Shown here in pieces: positions 9,902 through 18,060 of a stretch of DNA of 64,000 bases. The DNA lies in assembly GCA_946557785.1 (NCBI GenBank), contig CAMNTH010000009.1:1-64000 (forward strand), in the 5' to 3' direction. Numbering within the stretch: the stretch's first letter is position 1; every line of letters starts with the position of its first letter. This stretch comes from an uncultured Blautia sp. (GTDB lineage: Bacteria > Bacillota > Clostridia > Lachnospirales > Lachnospiraceae). The notes under the pieces were generated by a model that did not search any database, was not told the origin of the DNA, and worked only from the letters and a program-made list of their open reading frames with translations. The position numbers were made by a program, and so were the translations under genes.

Positions 9902-10003
9902 ATCAAAAAATCTGCCAAGAGTGATGGCAGGAGTGAAATGACAATCACGAGGCTTTCGTAAAAAAATTCGTGCTATCATGAAACCTGTCATTCCTCTTGG
10001 CAG
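9902..10003 (-). terminator. Large imperfect hairpin after dapL
   Basis: CTGCCAAGAG (9912-9921) pairs with CTCTTGGCAG (9994-10003), AATGACA (9937-9943) with TGTCATT (9986-9992) and CACGA (9946-9950) with TCGTG (9968-9972), making a nested stem of about 90 bases with one 15-base bulge. Read on the minus strand it is followed directly by ATTTTTTG, so it probably terminates the aspS-gatCAB-dapL transcript. The rest of the 9780-10036 interval shows nothing else. Confidence 0.7.
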
Positions 10004-10036
10004 CGTCAAGGAAATCTGCATAAGAAGAAATGGAAA

Positions 10037-11251
10037 TTAGAGCTTTGTAATTCGCTCTATCGCTTCTGTCGTACTTTCATAAGTTCCAAATGCAGTCAGG
10101 CGGAAAAATCCTTCTCCATGAGAACCGAAACCGGATCCCGGAGTTCCTACCACATGAGCTTTTTCCAAAAGGTGATCAAAGAATTCCCAGGAACTCATCC
10201 CATCTGTAGTTTTCAGCCAGATGTAGGGTGCATTTACACCGCCGGACACAGAATATCCTGCATTCTTCAAGCCTTCATAAATTACTTTTGCATTACGCAT
10301 ATAATAGGAAATCTGTTCTTTTAACTGGATCTTTCCTTCCGGGGAATAAACGGCTTCTCCTGCCCGCTGTACAATATAAGGTGCACCGTTAAACTTTGTA
10401 CCGTGGCGTCTTGCCCATAGACTGTGGAGCTTCACCCCATCTCTCTCCAAAGCCTTTGGCACTACCGTAAAGCCCAGACGGACTCCTGTAAATCCTGCAT
10501 TTTTCGAAAAGCTGCGAAGTTCCATAGCACAGGTTTGGGCGCCCTGGCATTCATAAATGGTATGGGGAATGTTTTCTTCGGTAATATAAGCTTCATATGC
10601 TGCATCATAAATAATCACCGCACCTGTGTTATTTGCATAATCAACCCACTCCTGCAGCCGTTTCTTTGTAATTGCAGCTCCGCTTGGATTATTTGGAAAA
10701 CATAGGTAGATGATATCCGGAGTCTCTTTTGGAAACTCCGGGAGAAAGCCGTTCTCTTCCTTGCAGGGCATATAAATCACACCGTCAAAATTTTCATGTG
10801 CCGGATTGTACGCACCTGTACGTCCTGCCATTACATTCGTATCCACATATACCGGATAGACAGGATCGCATACTGCTACTTTATTTTCTACACCAAAAAT
10901 TTCCTGGATATTTCCAGAATCACTTTTTGCACCGTCAGAAATAAAAATCTCGTCAGCCTGGATTGTGCAGCCACGATCCTGGTAATCGTTTTTTGCAATA
11001 GTGCTGCGCAAAAACTCATATCCCAAGTCAGGCGCATACCCATGGAAAGTCTCTGCGCATGCCATCTCATCCACAGCCTTATGAAGCGAATCAATAATCA
11101 CCGGTGCCAGAGGCTGCGTTACATCTCCGATCCCAAGACGGATAATATCTGCGCCCGGATTGGCAGCCTGATATGCTGCAACCTTTTCTGCAATTGTTGA
11201 AAACAGATAGCTGCCTGGTAATTTCAAATAGTTTTTATTCACTGTAACCAT
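10037..11251 (-). CDS. dapL: LL-diaminopimelate aminotransferase
   Basis: 404 residues, typical for the DapL family of class I/II aminotransferases. It makes LL-diaminopimelate directly from tetrahydrodipicolinate and glutamate, bypassing the acylated intermediates of lysine/peptidoglycan synthesis. Seen: ADIIRLGIGDVTQPLAP, FISDGAKSDSGNIQ, FPNNPSGAAITK, and the PLP-lysine segment SFSKNAGFTGVRLG. AGGAGA lies upstream of the start. It starts 14 bases after gatB, so is cotranscribed with the tRNA-amidotransferase genes; it consumes glutamate, the co-product of their reaction. Confidence 0.95.
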   Translation of the reverse strand: MVTVNKNYLKLPGSYLFSTIAEKVAAYQAANPGADIIRLGIGDVTQPLAPVIIDSLHKAVDEMACAETFHGYAPDLGYEFLRSTIAKNDYQDRGCTIQADEIFISDGAKSDSGNIQEIFGVENKVAVCDPVYPVYVDTNVMAGRTGAYNPAHENFDGVIYMPCKEENGFLPEFPKETPDIIYLCFPNNPSGAAITKKRLQEWVDYANNTGAVIIYDAAYEAYITEENIPHTIYECQGAQTCAMELRSFSKNAGFTGVRLGFTVVPKALERDGVKLHSLWARRHGTKFNGAPYIVQRAGEAVYSPEGKIQLKEQISYYMRNAKVIYEGLKNAGYSVSGGVNAPYIWLKTTDGMSSWEFFDHLLEKAHVVGTPGSGFGSHGEGFFRLTAFGTYESTTEAIERITKL

Positions 11252-11265
11252 ATTCTTCTTATCTC

Positions 11266-12705
11266 CTAACTTCTTTTTACAATTTCTTTTGCCAGAGCTT
11301 CCCTCACAGTATCAGGACTTGCCTTGCCTCTTAATTCTTTCATTAGCTTCCCTACAAAAAAACCGAATACTTTTTCCTTGCCGCCCAAAAGCTCGGAAAA
11401 AGGTCCTGGATTTTCATCAAGAATGCGGTTGAGCACATCATTAAGAAGGCTGGTATCCTCCACGATCTTCATCCCCTGTTCTTCAATATAAGCAACAGGA
11501 TCAATATCCTCTTCAAACACTCTTTCAAATACTCTCTTGGCGTTTTGTGCACTGACTTCCTTCTTTTCTACCATTAGGATCAGGTCAGCCAGGTGTCCGG
11601 GGGAAAAACGAAGCTGTTCCGGCTCCAGACTTTTTTCTTTCATCAGACGGAGCACCTCCCCCATAAACCAGTTCGCCGCCTTCTTGGCATTCCCGCATAC
11701 TTTCGCTGTCTCTTCAAACAGTTCAGAAAGAGCTCTTGATTCTGTAAGAAGACCAGCATCATATGCCGGAAGTCCGTACTTCTTCTGATAGCGCTCCTGT
11801 TTCTCCTCCCGAAGCTCTGGTATGGAAGCACAGACATCATTGATCCAGGCTTCTGAGATATGAATAGGGGGAAGATCCGGATCCGGAAAATAGCGGTAAT
11901 CCTTCGCATCTTCTTTAGAACGCATGGTATAGGACGATTCTTTGTTATCATCCCAGCGCCGTGTCTCCTGCATCACAGCCCTTCCCGTTTCCAAAAGCTC
12001 AATCTGACGTTCACGTTCCCCTTCTATAGCTCTGGCAATGGCTTTAAAGGAGTTTAGGTTCTTCATTTCCGTTCTTGTCCCCATCGCCCTGGTGCCTGCT
12101 TCCCGTACAGAAAGATTTACATCAGCACGCATGGATCCCTCCTGAAGCTTACAGTCAGAAACACCCAGATACTGCATCATACAACGAAGTTTCTCCAGAT
12201 AAGCGATCACTTCTTCTGCATTTTCCATATCCGGTTCCGAAACAATCTCAATAAGAGGTACGCCGCTTCGGTTATAATCTACCAGGGAACAGTCTTCCCA
12301 CTCATCATGAATCAGCTTTCCGGCATCCTCTTCCATATGCATTTCATGAATGCGGACTTTTTTCTTTCCTGCAGAGGTTTCAATTTCCACCCAGCCATTG
12401 CGGCAGATGGGCAGATATAACTGAGAAATCTGATAGTTTTGAGGATTGTCTGGATAAAAATAATTCTTTCTGTCAAACTTACAGTATCGGCTAACCTTAC
12501 AGTTTGCAGCAATTCCTGCCTTTAAGGCAAATTCTACTACCTTTTTATTCAATACAGGAAGAGAGCCCGGCATACCGGTACAAACCGGGCAGGTATGTGT
12601 ATTAGGTGCCCCTCCGAACTCTGTGGAACAGCCGCAAAAAATCTTTGTCTTCGTGGCAAGCTCCACATGAACCTCCAGACCAATCACTGCCTCATATTGT
12701 TTCAT
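11266..12705 (-). CDS. gatB: Asp/Glu-tRNA amidotransferase subunit B
   Basis: 479 residues from the ATG at 12705, which has AGGAGG upstream and overlaps the end of gatA by 14 bases; a longer in-frame reading has no ribosome site. GatB phosphorylates and amidates Glu-tRNA(Gln) or Asp-tRNA(Asn) using ammonia from GatA. Seen: EAVIGLEVHVELATKTKIFC at the start, a CSTEFG/CPVCTGMPG zinc-type region, GVPLIEIVSEPD, and the C-terminal tRNA-binding YqeY-like tail. It works in a heterotrimer with the two genes upstream. Confidence 0.96.
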   Translation of the reverse strand: MKQYEAVIGLEVHVELATKTKIFCGCSTEFGGAPNTHTCPVCTGMPGSLPVLNKKVVEFALKAGIAANCKVSRYCKFDRKNYFYPDNPQNYQISQLYLPICRNGWVEIETSAGKKKVRIHEMHMEEDAGKLIHDEWEDCSLVDYNRSGVPLIEIVSEPDMENAEEVIAYLEKLRCMMQYLGVSDCKLQEGSMRADVNLSVREAGTRAMGTRTEMKNLNSFKAIARAIEGERERQIELLETGRAVMQETRRWDDNKESSYTMRSKEDAKDYRYFPDPDLPPIHISEAWINDVCASIPELREEKQERYQKKYGLPAYDAGLLTESRALSELFEETAKVCGNAKKAANWFMGEVLRLMKEKSLEPEQLRFSPGHLADLILMVEKKEVSAQNAKRVFERVFEEDIDPVAYIEEQGMKIVEDTSLLNDVLNRILDENPGPFSELLGGKEKVFGFFVGKLMKELRGKASPDTVREALAKEIVKRS

Positions 12706-14173
12706 ATTCTTTTGCCTCCTTCCAGGGTGACGGAAATGCTCCCCGTGCCATTTCATAACATTTCGCTGCACGAAGGATTTTCTTTTCCATAAAGCATTCC
12801 CCGATCATCTGGACTCCAATGGGAAGCCCCCCCTGATCAATACCGCAGGGAACCGTAATCCCCGGCAGGCCGCAAAGATTTACTGCTACAGTATAAATAT
12901 CTCCCAGGTACATGGCAAGAGGATTTTTTAAGCTTTCTCCGATTTTTGGTGCAGTATAAGGGGCTGCCGGTGCAAGAAGCACATCATATTTTCTAAATGC
13001 CTGATCAAACTCCTTTTTGATCAATGCTTTTGTCTTAAGCGCTTTCTGATAATACGCATCATAATAACCGGAACTTAATACAAAGGAACCAAGCATGATC
13101 CGGCGCTTTACTTCCTCTCCAAATCCTTCTGTTCTGGTTTTCTTGTACATATCATGAAGGCCTTCATAATCTGCCCCGCGATATCCATATTTAACCCCGT
13201 CAAAACGTTCCAGGTTTGAGCTTGCCTCTGCACTGGCAATAATATAATAAGCAGGAATCATATATTCTGTTGTTTTCATAGAAAAAAATTCTACAATAGC
13301 TCCCTGTCGGGTTAATGTTTTCAGCGTCTCCATAAAAGCATCCTTTACATCAGGTTCTAACCCTTCAGACAGATATTCTTTAGGAACGCCGAACTTCATT
13401 CCCGCCACACTGCCGTTCAAGGATTTAAAAAAATCCAGATCCTGCCTCTCTATGGAGGTACTGTCCTTTCTGTCATGTCCTGCAATAATCTCAAGAAGGG
13501 CTGCACAGTCTGCCGTATCCTTTCCCACCGGTCCAATCTGATCCAAAGAAGAAGCATAAGCAATCAAGCCATAGCGGGATACAGTTCCATAAGTGGGCTT
13601 TATTCCGGTAATGCCGCAGTAGGAGCTTGGCTGCCTTATAGAACCACCCGTATCGGAGCCAAGGGCCAGGTAAGCCTCTCCGGACGCTACTGCTGCGCAG
13701 GAGCCCCCTGATGATCCTCCCGGAACATGTTCCGGATTCCAGGGATTTCTAGTAACTCCATAAGCAGAAGTTTCCGTAGTACTTCCCATGGCAAACTCGT
13801 CCATGTTGGTTTTTCCGATAATAATAAGCCCGGCACTATCCAGACGCTTAATAACTTCCGCATCATACTGAGGGATGAAATTCTCCAGGATTTTTGAGGC
13901 ACATGTGGTCTTCTTTCCCTTGATGCAGATATTATCTTTAATAGCAATAGGAACACCGGCAAGCAGTCCTGTATAAGTACCATCGGCAATTCCCTTTTCC
14001 ACCTGCTTTGCTCTTGCATAGGCATCTTTTTTATAAATATCAAGATAAGCGTGAAGCTTAGGCTCATTTTTCTGAATCTGGTCAAATACCTGCTTTACAC
14101 CATCCAAAACACTGATCTGGTTCTGTTTTATTTTTTCCGCAAGCTGCAATGCGGTAAGCTTCTCGAAATCCAT
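12692..14173 (-). CDS. gatA: Asp/Glu-tRNA amidotransferase subunit A
   Basis: 493 residues, full length. It is an amidase-signature enzyme that hydrolyses glutamine to supply ammonia to GatB. The Ser-cisSer-Lys triad is visible: Lys in GVPIAIKDNI (about residue 80), the first Ser in VPGGSSGGSCAAVASGEA, and the nucleophile Ser in LGSDTGGSIRQPSSYCG. It lies between gatC and gatB, with a 14-base overlap into gatB suggesting translational coupling. Confidence 0.96.
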   Translation of the reverse strand: MDFEKLTALQLAEKIKQNQISVLDGVKQVFDQIQKNEPKLHAYLDIYKKDAYARAKQVEKGIADGTYTGLLAGVPIAIKDNICIKGKKTTCASKILENFIPQYDAEVIKRLDSAGLIIIGKTNMDEFAMGSTTETSAYGVTRNPWNPEHVPGGSSGGSCAAVASGEAYLALGSDTGGSIRQPSSYCGITGIKPTYGTVSRYGLIAYASSLDQIGPVGKDTADCAALLEIIAGHDRKDSTSIERQDLDFFKSLNGSVAGMKFGVPKEYLSEGLEPDVKDAFMETLKTLTRQGAIVEFFSMKTTEYMIPAYYIIASAEASSNLERFDGVKYGYRGADYEGLHDMYKKTRTEGFGEEVKRRIMLGSFVLSSGYYDAYYQKALKTKALIKKEFDQAFRKYDVLLAPAAPYTAPKIGESLKNPLAMYLGDIYTVAVNLCGLPGITVPCGIDQGGLPIGVQMIGECFMEKKILRAAKCYEMARGAFPSPWKEAKEYETI

Positions 14174-14216
14174 CCTTTCATCTCCTCATAAATCTCTATC
14201 GAAATCCCGGGGCTTC

Positions 14217-14510
14217 CTATAAAATCGTCTTAGGAACCTGGTATTGCCATTCTTTAGCTCTTGGTGCATTAAAAAGCATTGCTTCCCTTGCATCATCGTT
14301 TGTAACAATATCCTCCCGAAATACATTCTTATCACCAAAAATATGGGACAAAGGTTCTGCATTCCCCGTATCTAATTCTTCCAGTTTTTCTACATAATCC
14401 AGTATTCTCTGCATATCTTCCCTGGCCTTTTTCTTTTCTTCTTCATTGAGGGATAGCTTTGCCAAAATGCAGACATTCTCTATAGTTTCCTCATCAATCA
14501 TTTTTGACAT
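14217..14510 (-). CDS. gatC: Asp/Glu-tRNA amidotransferase subunit C
   Basis: 97 residues from the ATG at 14510 (AAGGA upstream); the reading frame extends further upstream but without a better start. GatC wraps around GatA and GatB and stabilises the complex. Family features: MIDEETIENVCILAKLSLNEEE at the N-terminus, a helical ILDYVEKLEELDT segment, and the conserved end DDAREAMLFNAPR. It begins about 20 bases after aspS ends. Confidence 0.93.
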   Translation of the reverse strand: MSKMIDEETIENVCILAKLSLNEEEKKKAREDMQRILDYVEKLEELDTGNAEPLSHIFGDKNVFREDIVTNDDAREAMLFNAPRAKEWQYQVPKTIL

Positions 14511-14529
14511 ATTGATCATCCTTTTTCCA

Positions 14530-15861
14530 TTATGGTTCAAGCCTGCTTAAATCTCTTGGAAACAGACATACTTCTCTTATGTTTTCTTCTCCCAAAAGCT
14601 GCATAGTCAGCCGCTCCAGCCCAATGCCAAGACCGCCATGGGGCGGCATACCATATTTAAAAGTATCCAGATACTTCTCCATCCCCTCTTCTTCCATTCC
14701 TCTGGCAGCCATTTTTTCCTTAAGCGTATAATAATCATGAATCCTCTGACCTCCCGTAGTCACCTCAAGCCCATGAAATAAAAGATCAAAGCTTAATGTA
14801 AATTTTTTATCTGCAGGATCGTCCATTGCATAAAAGGGACGTTTTTTGGAGGGATAATGGGTCACAAAAACAAAATCAGCTTGATACTCTTCTTTAAAGT
14901 ACTTTCCGATCAAGGCTTCCTCCTCCGGATCCAGGTCATAGGGATTACGGATCCTCCGTTCGTACTTTTTCGCTGCAAGCCGCTTTGCGTCATCAAAACG
15001 AACTGTGGGAATCTTAGAAACCTGGGGAATCCTTACATCCAGAATAGAGAGTTCCTTGCCATATTCCTTTTTCAGAAGTTCTATGGCATATTGAAGATAT
15101 CCTGTTTCCACAGCCATAAGATCTTCAAATCCATTAATGTATCCCATCTCCAGATCCAGACTGGTGTATTCATTTAAGTGGCGTTTGGTATTGTGCTTTT
15201 CTGCACGGAATACAGGACCTGTTTCAAATACGCGGTCAAATACGCCGACCATCATCTGCTTATAAAACTGGGGACTCTGTGCCAGCACTGCCGGTTTATG
15301 GAAATAACTAAGGCGGAACATATTGGCTCCCCCCTCCGCACCTCTTGCGCCAATTTTAGGCGTATGGATTTCCGTAAATCCCCGCCCGTAGAGATAATCC
15401 CGGAATGCTTTTACCAGTGCCTCCTGTATTTTAAACTTCGCCTGTTCCCGGATATTACGAAGGGCAATAGAACGGAAATTCAGCTTTGCTTCCAGGGATG
15501 TGTTAATTTTCCATTTATCAACAGCTATGGGAAGCGGCTCTGCCGGAGCTGAGAGAATCTTAATCCTATCAATGCAAAGCTCCCTGCCATGAGGAGCTCT
15601 TGGTTCTTTTCTTATGAGTCCATATATCCGGACAGCCATGCCTTCCTTAAAAACGTGAATAGAAACATTCCCCTTCGTATTTTCAAAAACTGCCTGAAAA
15701 AGACCTTCCCTCCTCCGCAAAATAATGAAGGCTACGTCTCCCATATGGCGGATGCTGTGAATAGTTCCTTCTGCCGTAACAGTCTGATCAAGAACAGATT
15801 CACCCATCAGGACATCCCAGTCACAGATTTCTTTTTTCCATGTTCCGTCTAAATACTCCAT
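14530..15861 (-). CDS. aspS: Aspartyl-tRNA synthetase, archaeal-type, probably non-discriminating
   Basis: 443 residues from the ATG at 15861, chosen because GGAGG lies eight bases upstream. It is the short AspRS of archaeal type without the bacterial GAD insert: an N-terminal OB anticodon-binding domain (VTAEGTIHSIRHMGDVAFIILR), then class II motifs (FTEIHTPKIGARGAEGGANMF, QSPQFYKQMMV, FRAEKHNTKRHLNEY, and GGLGIGLERL motif 3). The adjacency of gatCAB argues that it charges tRNA(Asn) with Asp for transamidation, the known role of such second AspRS enzymes in clostridia. Discrimination is inferred, not visible. It follows nitR with an attenuator between. Confidence 0.9.
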   Translation of the reverse strand: MEYLDGTWKKEICDWDVLMGESVLDQTVTAEGTIHSIRHMGDVAFIILRRREGLFQAVFENTKGNVSIHVFKEGMAVRIYGLIRKEPRAPHGRELCIDRIKILSAPAEPLPIAVDKWKINTSLEAKLNFRSIALRNIREQAKFKIQEALVKAFRDYLYGRGFTEIHTPKIGARGAEGGANMFRLSYFHKPAVLAQSPQFYKQMMVGVFDRVFETGPVFRAEKHNTKRHLNEYTSLDLEMGYINGFEDLMAVETGYLQYAIELLKKEYGKELSILDVRIPQVSKIPTVRFDDAKRLAAKKYERRIRNPYDLDPEEEALIGKYFKEEYQADFVFVTHYPSKKRPFYAMDDPADKKFTLSFDLLFHGLEVTTGGQRIHDYYTLKEKMAARGMEEEGMEKYLDTFKYGMPPHGGLGIGLERLTMQLLGEENIREVCLFPRDLSRLEP

Positions 15862-15910
15862 TTCCTCATCCTCCATTTCAATTCTTCCATATTCCGTTCT
15901 TAACTCATAT

Positions 15911-15988
15911 AAATATAAAAATCCCGGCATACCCGTAATCACCCACAGTATGCCAGGACTGGATATTTTGATCACGCCTTTGTGATCA
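15911..15988 (-). promoter_or_regulatory. ANTAR-type hexaloop hairpin plus terminator between nitR and aspS
   Basis: Minus-strand RNA reads TGATCAC-AAAGGC-GTGATCA (15988-15969): a 7-bp stem closing a hexaloop with A at position 1 and G at position 4. It is followed by a terminator with stem CCTGGCATAC / GTATGCCGGG (15957 to 15923 region) and ATTTTTATATTT. The 5' arm of the terminator can alternatively pair as CAGT/ACTG just downstream of the hexaloop hairpin. No promoter is seen here, so the unit probably controls read-through from glnA-nitR into aspS-gatCAB-dapL. Confidence 0.72.
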
Positions 15989-16009
15989 GAATTCAATATT
16001 TAATTTCTA

Positions 16010-16564
16010 CTAAATCCCATCATAAAAAAGCATCAGCAGCATCTGTGCTGTTTCTGCCATATCAGTACCGGAATCCATACTGCACTTCTGAATATAGCGG
16101 TATGCTTCCTCTTCGCTTAGATGGTTCCTCTGCATGAGCATCATTTTCGCATTTGAAATATAGTTCTGTTCCTTCCATGTCCGCAGCTTTGGCTTTTTCT
16201 TATCTTTTCTCCCACGGCGTTCAATCTGTTCAAGCACCATACTTACAGTATTCATGAAATCCCCAGCCTTCATAGGCATCTCCAGAGTCAGCACGGATGA
16301 CGGAACCTCCTGGATTATCCTTGGAGATGCAAGAAGGAGCATTTCAAAGCCTTTCGGCAGGCATTCACGCAAATTATGATAATACATATCCGGCAGATGG
16401 TAACCGCAGATCAGGATTCCGCTGTCCAGCCCGGAAATACTGGAAAGTGCATGAGAAGCCGTATTGCAAACTGCAGCTACTGCAAATCCGTGTCTTACCA
16501 GTATCGTACGGATTCTTTTTGCATCTTCAATTTTTGGTAAAGCGATTACGATGCTGCCACTCAT
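16010..16564 (-). CDS. nitR: ANTAR-domain antiterminator, NitR-like
   Basis: 184 residues. The C-terminal third (ISNAKMMLMQRNHLSEEEAY, then QKCSMDSGTDMAETAQMLL) is an ANTAR RNA-binding domain. The N-terminal ~115 residues follow the receiver fold, but the acidic pair after beta-1 is missing (IVIALPKIED) and the phospho-acceptor position reads Gly in ILICGYHLPD, so it cannot be an ordinary phosphorylated response regulator. GAGGAG precedes the start. A glnA-nitR pair with such a protein is known from Clostridium saccharobutylicum. It probably senses nitrogen status through a partner protein and promotes antitermination at leaders in this window. Confidence 0.85.
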   Translation of the reverse strand: MSGSIVIALPKIEDAKRIRTILVRHGFAVAAVCNTASHALSSISGLDSGILICGYHLPDMYYHNLRECLPKGFEMLLLASPRIIQEVPSSVLTLEMPMKAGDFMNTVSMVLEQIERRGRKDKKKPKLRTWKEQNYISNAKMMLMQRNHLSEEEAYRYIQKCSMDSGTDMAETAQMLLMLFYDGI

Positions 16565-16609
16565 ACAATACTACTCCTCATTTTGCTCTTACTGACAAGG
16601 CTTGGAACA

Positions 16610-17932
16610 TTAGACCCGATATAAGTAATTTTCAATTTCCCAATCTGTTACCTGTCTTGTATATTTCAGCCATTCCTTTTTCTTACAAGCTGCATATTTC
16701 TCGCAAAAGTCTCTCCCCAGTACATTTTTCATCCAGGAGCTTCCCTCAAAAAGTTCAATAGCCTCCTTCAAATTCTCCGGAAGGTTCTCCACTGCCTGTA
16801 ACTCTTCAAAGGACCCTTTCTCCGAGCAATCCGATGCCTTTGCAGGTGAAATCTTCTTATGAATCCCATCCATTCCTGCTGCAAGGCAAACTGCAAATAC
16901 CAGGTACGGATTGGATGCCGCGTCCGGACTTCTCAGTTCAATCTTTGTATCTCCTCTCCCTGCAGCCGGAATCCTTACCAGAGAGTTCTGATTATTCCTG
17001 GTCCAGGTCAGTTCCGTAGGCGCCTTATACCCCGGCACAAGACGTTTATAGGAATTTACCAGAGGATTGGTAACAAGCGCCATCTCTCTGCTGTGGGCAA
17101 GAAGTCCGCCAATAAAATAATATGCCTCATTGCTAAGACCCTTATTGTCCTTCTGGCATTCAAAAATATTTTTTCCATCTTTAAAAACAGAAAAGCTGAT
17201 ATGCATACCGGAACCATCCACATCAGTTCTCGGCTTCGGCATAAATGTGGCATGAAGCCCATGACGCTTAGCAATGGTGCGCACTGCCATTTTAAAAGTC
17301 ATAATACGGTCAGCCATTTCATTTACTTCTCCGTTCTTAAAGACAATCTCATGCTGTGCAGGCGCGATCTCGTGATGGGAGGATTCTACTTCAATTCCCA
17401 TATCCTCCAGATTCAGGACCATATCCCTTCTTGCATTCTCCCCAAGATCCAGGGGACTCATGTCAAGATATCCCGCCCTCTCATGGGTCAGTGTGGTTGG
17501 CATGCCATTATCATCCGAATGAAACAGAAAAAATTCACATTCCGGGTCAATAAAGCAGATATAGCCTTCCGCTCTTGCCTTTTTGGACACCTTTCTCAAA
17601 ATAAATCTGGCGCTGTTTACATAGGCGGTTCCATCTGATTTGTATAAATCGCACAAAAGCCTTGCAACCTTCCCCTGCTGGGGCCTCCACGGCAAAACCG
17701 TAAATGTGTTGGGATCCGGATACAAATATAAGTCCGGTTCCGTCTCCTCTGCCACTCCGGCAATGGAGCTTCCGTCAATAATGTATCCGTTATTCAGCAC
17801 CCGGGGAAGTTCCCGAGCAGTAATCGCAATATTTTTCAAAGCACCGAACATATCAGTAAACTGAAGCCGGATAAATTCCACATCCTCTTCTTCAGCCATC
17901 TGCAGGACTTCCTCTCTGGTATAATTCCCCAT
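16610..17932 (-). CDS. glnA: Glutamine synthetase type I
   Basis: 440 residues, the GSI-alpha size found in Firmicutes. It makes glutamine from glutamate, ammonia and ATP in a dodecamer. Seen: FTDMFGALKNI, the IDGSSI loop, GYLDMSPLDLGENARRDMV, ESSHHEIAPAQHEI (metal site), FMPKPRTDVDGSGMHI, and NSYKRLVPGYKAPTELTW (ATP/glutamate site). The adenylylation Tyr motif of GSI-beta enzymes is not present, consistent with feedback rather than covalent control. Its own strong promoter and an attenuator-like leader precede it; nitR follows 45 bases downstream. Confidence 0.96.
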   Translation of the reverse strand: MGNYTREEVLQMAEEEDVEFIRLQFTDMFGALKNIAITARELPRVLNNGYIIDGSSIAGVAEETEPDLYLYPDPNTFTVLPWRPQQGKVARLLCDLYKSDGTAYVNSARFILRKVSKKARAEGYICFIDPECEFFLFHSDDNGMPTTLTHERAGYLDMSPLDLGENARRDMVLNLEDMGIEVESSHHEIAPAQHEIVFKNGEVNEMADRIMTFKMAVRTIAKRHGLHATFMPKPRTDVDGSGMHISFSVFKDGKNIFECQKDNKGLSNEAYYFIGGLLAHSREMALVTNPLVNSYKRLVPGYKAPTELTWTRNNQNSLVRIPAAGRGDTKIELRSPDAASNPYLVFAVCLAAGMDGIHKKISPAKASDCSEKGSFEELQAVENLPENLKEAIELFEGSSWMKNVLGRDFCEKYAACKKKEWLKYTRQVTDWEIENYLYRV

Positions 17933-17956
17933 GTTATTCTCTCCTTATCATTCAAT

Positions 17957-18015
17957 GAAATAAAATAAAGGACGCACTTCTGACTGGTTTCCCCATCAAA
18001 AGAACGTCCTTGTTC
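17957..18015 (-). promoter_or_regulatory. glnA leader: hexaloop hairpin overlapping a terminator
   Basis: Minus-strand RNA starts near 18017 and at once forms GAAC-AAGGAC-GTTC (18015-18002), a hexaloop hairpin with A1 and G4. The loop itself is the 5' arm of a larger hairpin, AAGGACG (18011-18005) with CGTCCTT (17974-17968), with inner pairing TGG/CCA, followed by TATTTTATTTC. The two folds exclude each other, as expected of an ANTAR-controlled antiterminator. The larger stem's T-tract is interrupted. Confidence 0.72.
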
Positions 18016-18023
18016 ATGCAGGT

Positions 18024-18052
18024 ATTATATCAATCGCACAGCTCTTTGTCAA
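18024..18052 (-). promoter_or_regulatory. glnA promoter
   Basis: TTGACA (18052-18047), exactly 17 bases, TATAAT (18029-18024): a perfect consensus sigma-A promoter about nine bases after the gltD stop. Confidence 0.92.
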
Positions 18053-18060
18053 CCACCTTT

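Noticed and set aside
9902-10003. A miniature transposable element
   Set aside because: The stems are imperfect and nested, no target duplication is visible, and a T-run follows on the dapL strand, so a terminator is more likely.
17957-18015. A glutamine riboswitch in the glnA leader
   Set aside because: The known glutamine-responsive RNA motifs (glnA motif, downstream-peptide) have multi-stem junctions not found here; the hexaloop and terminator geometry fits an ANTAR target better.
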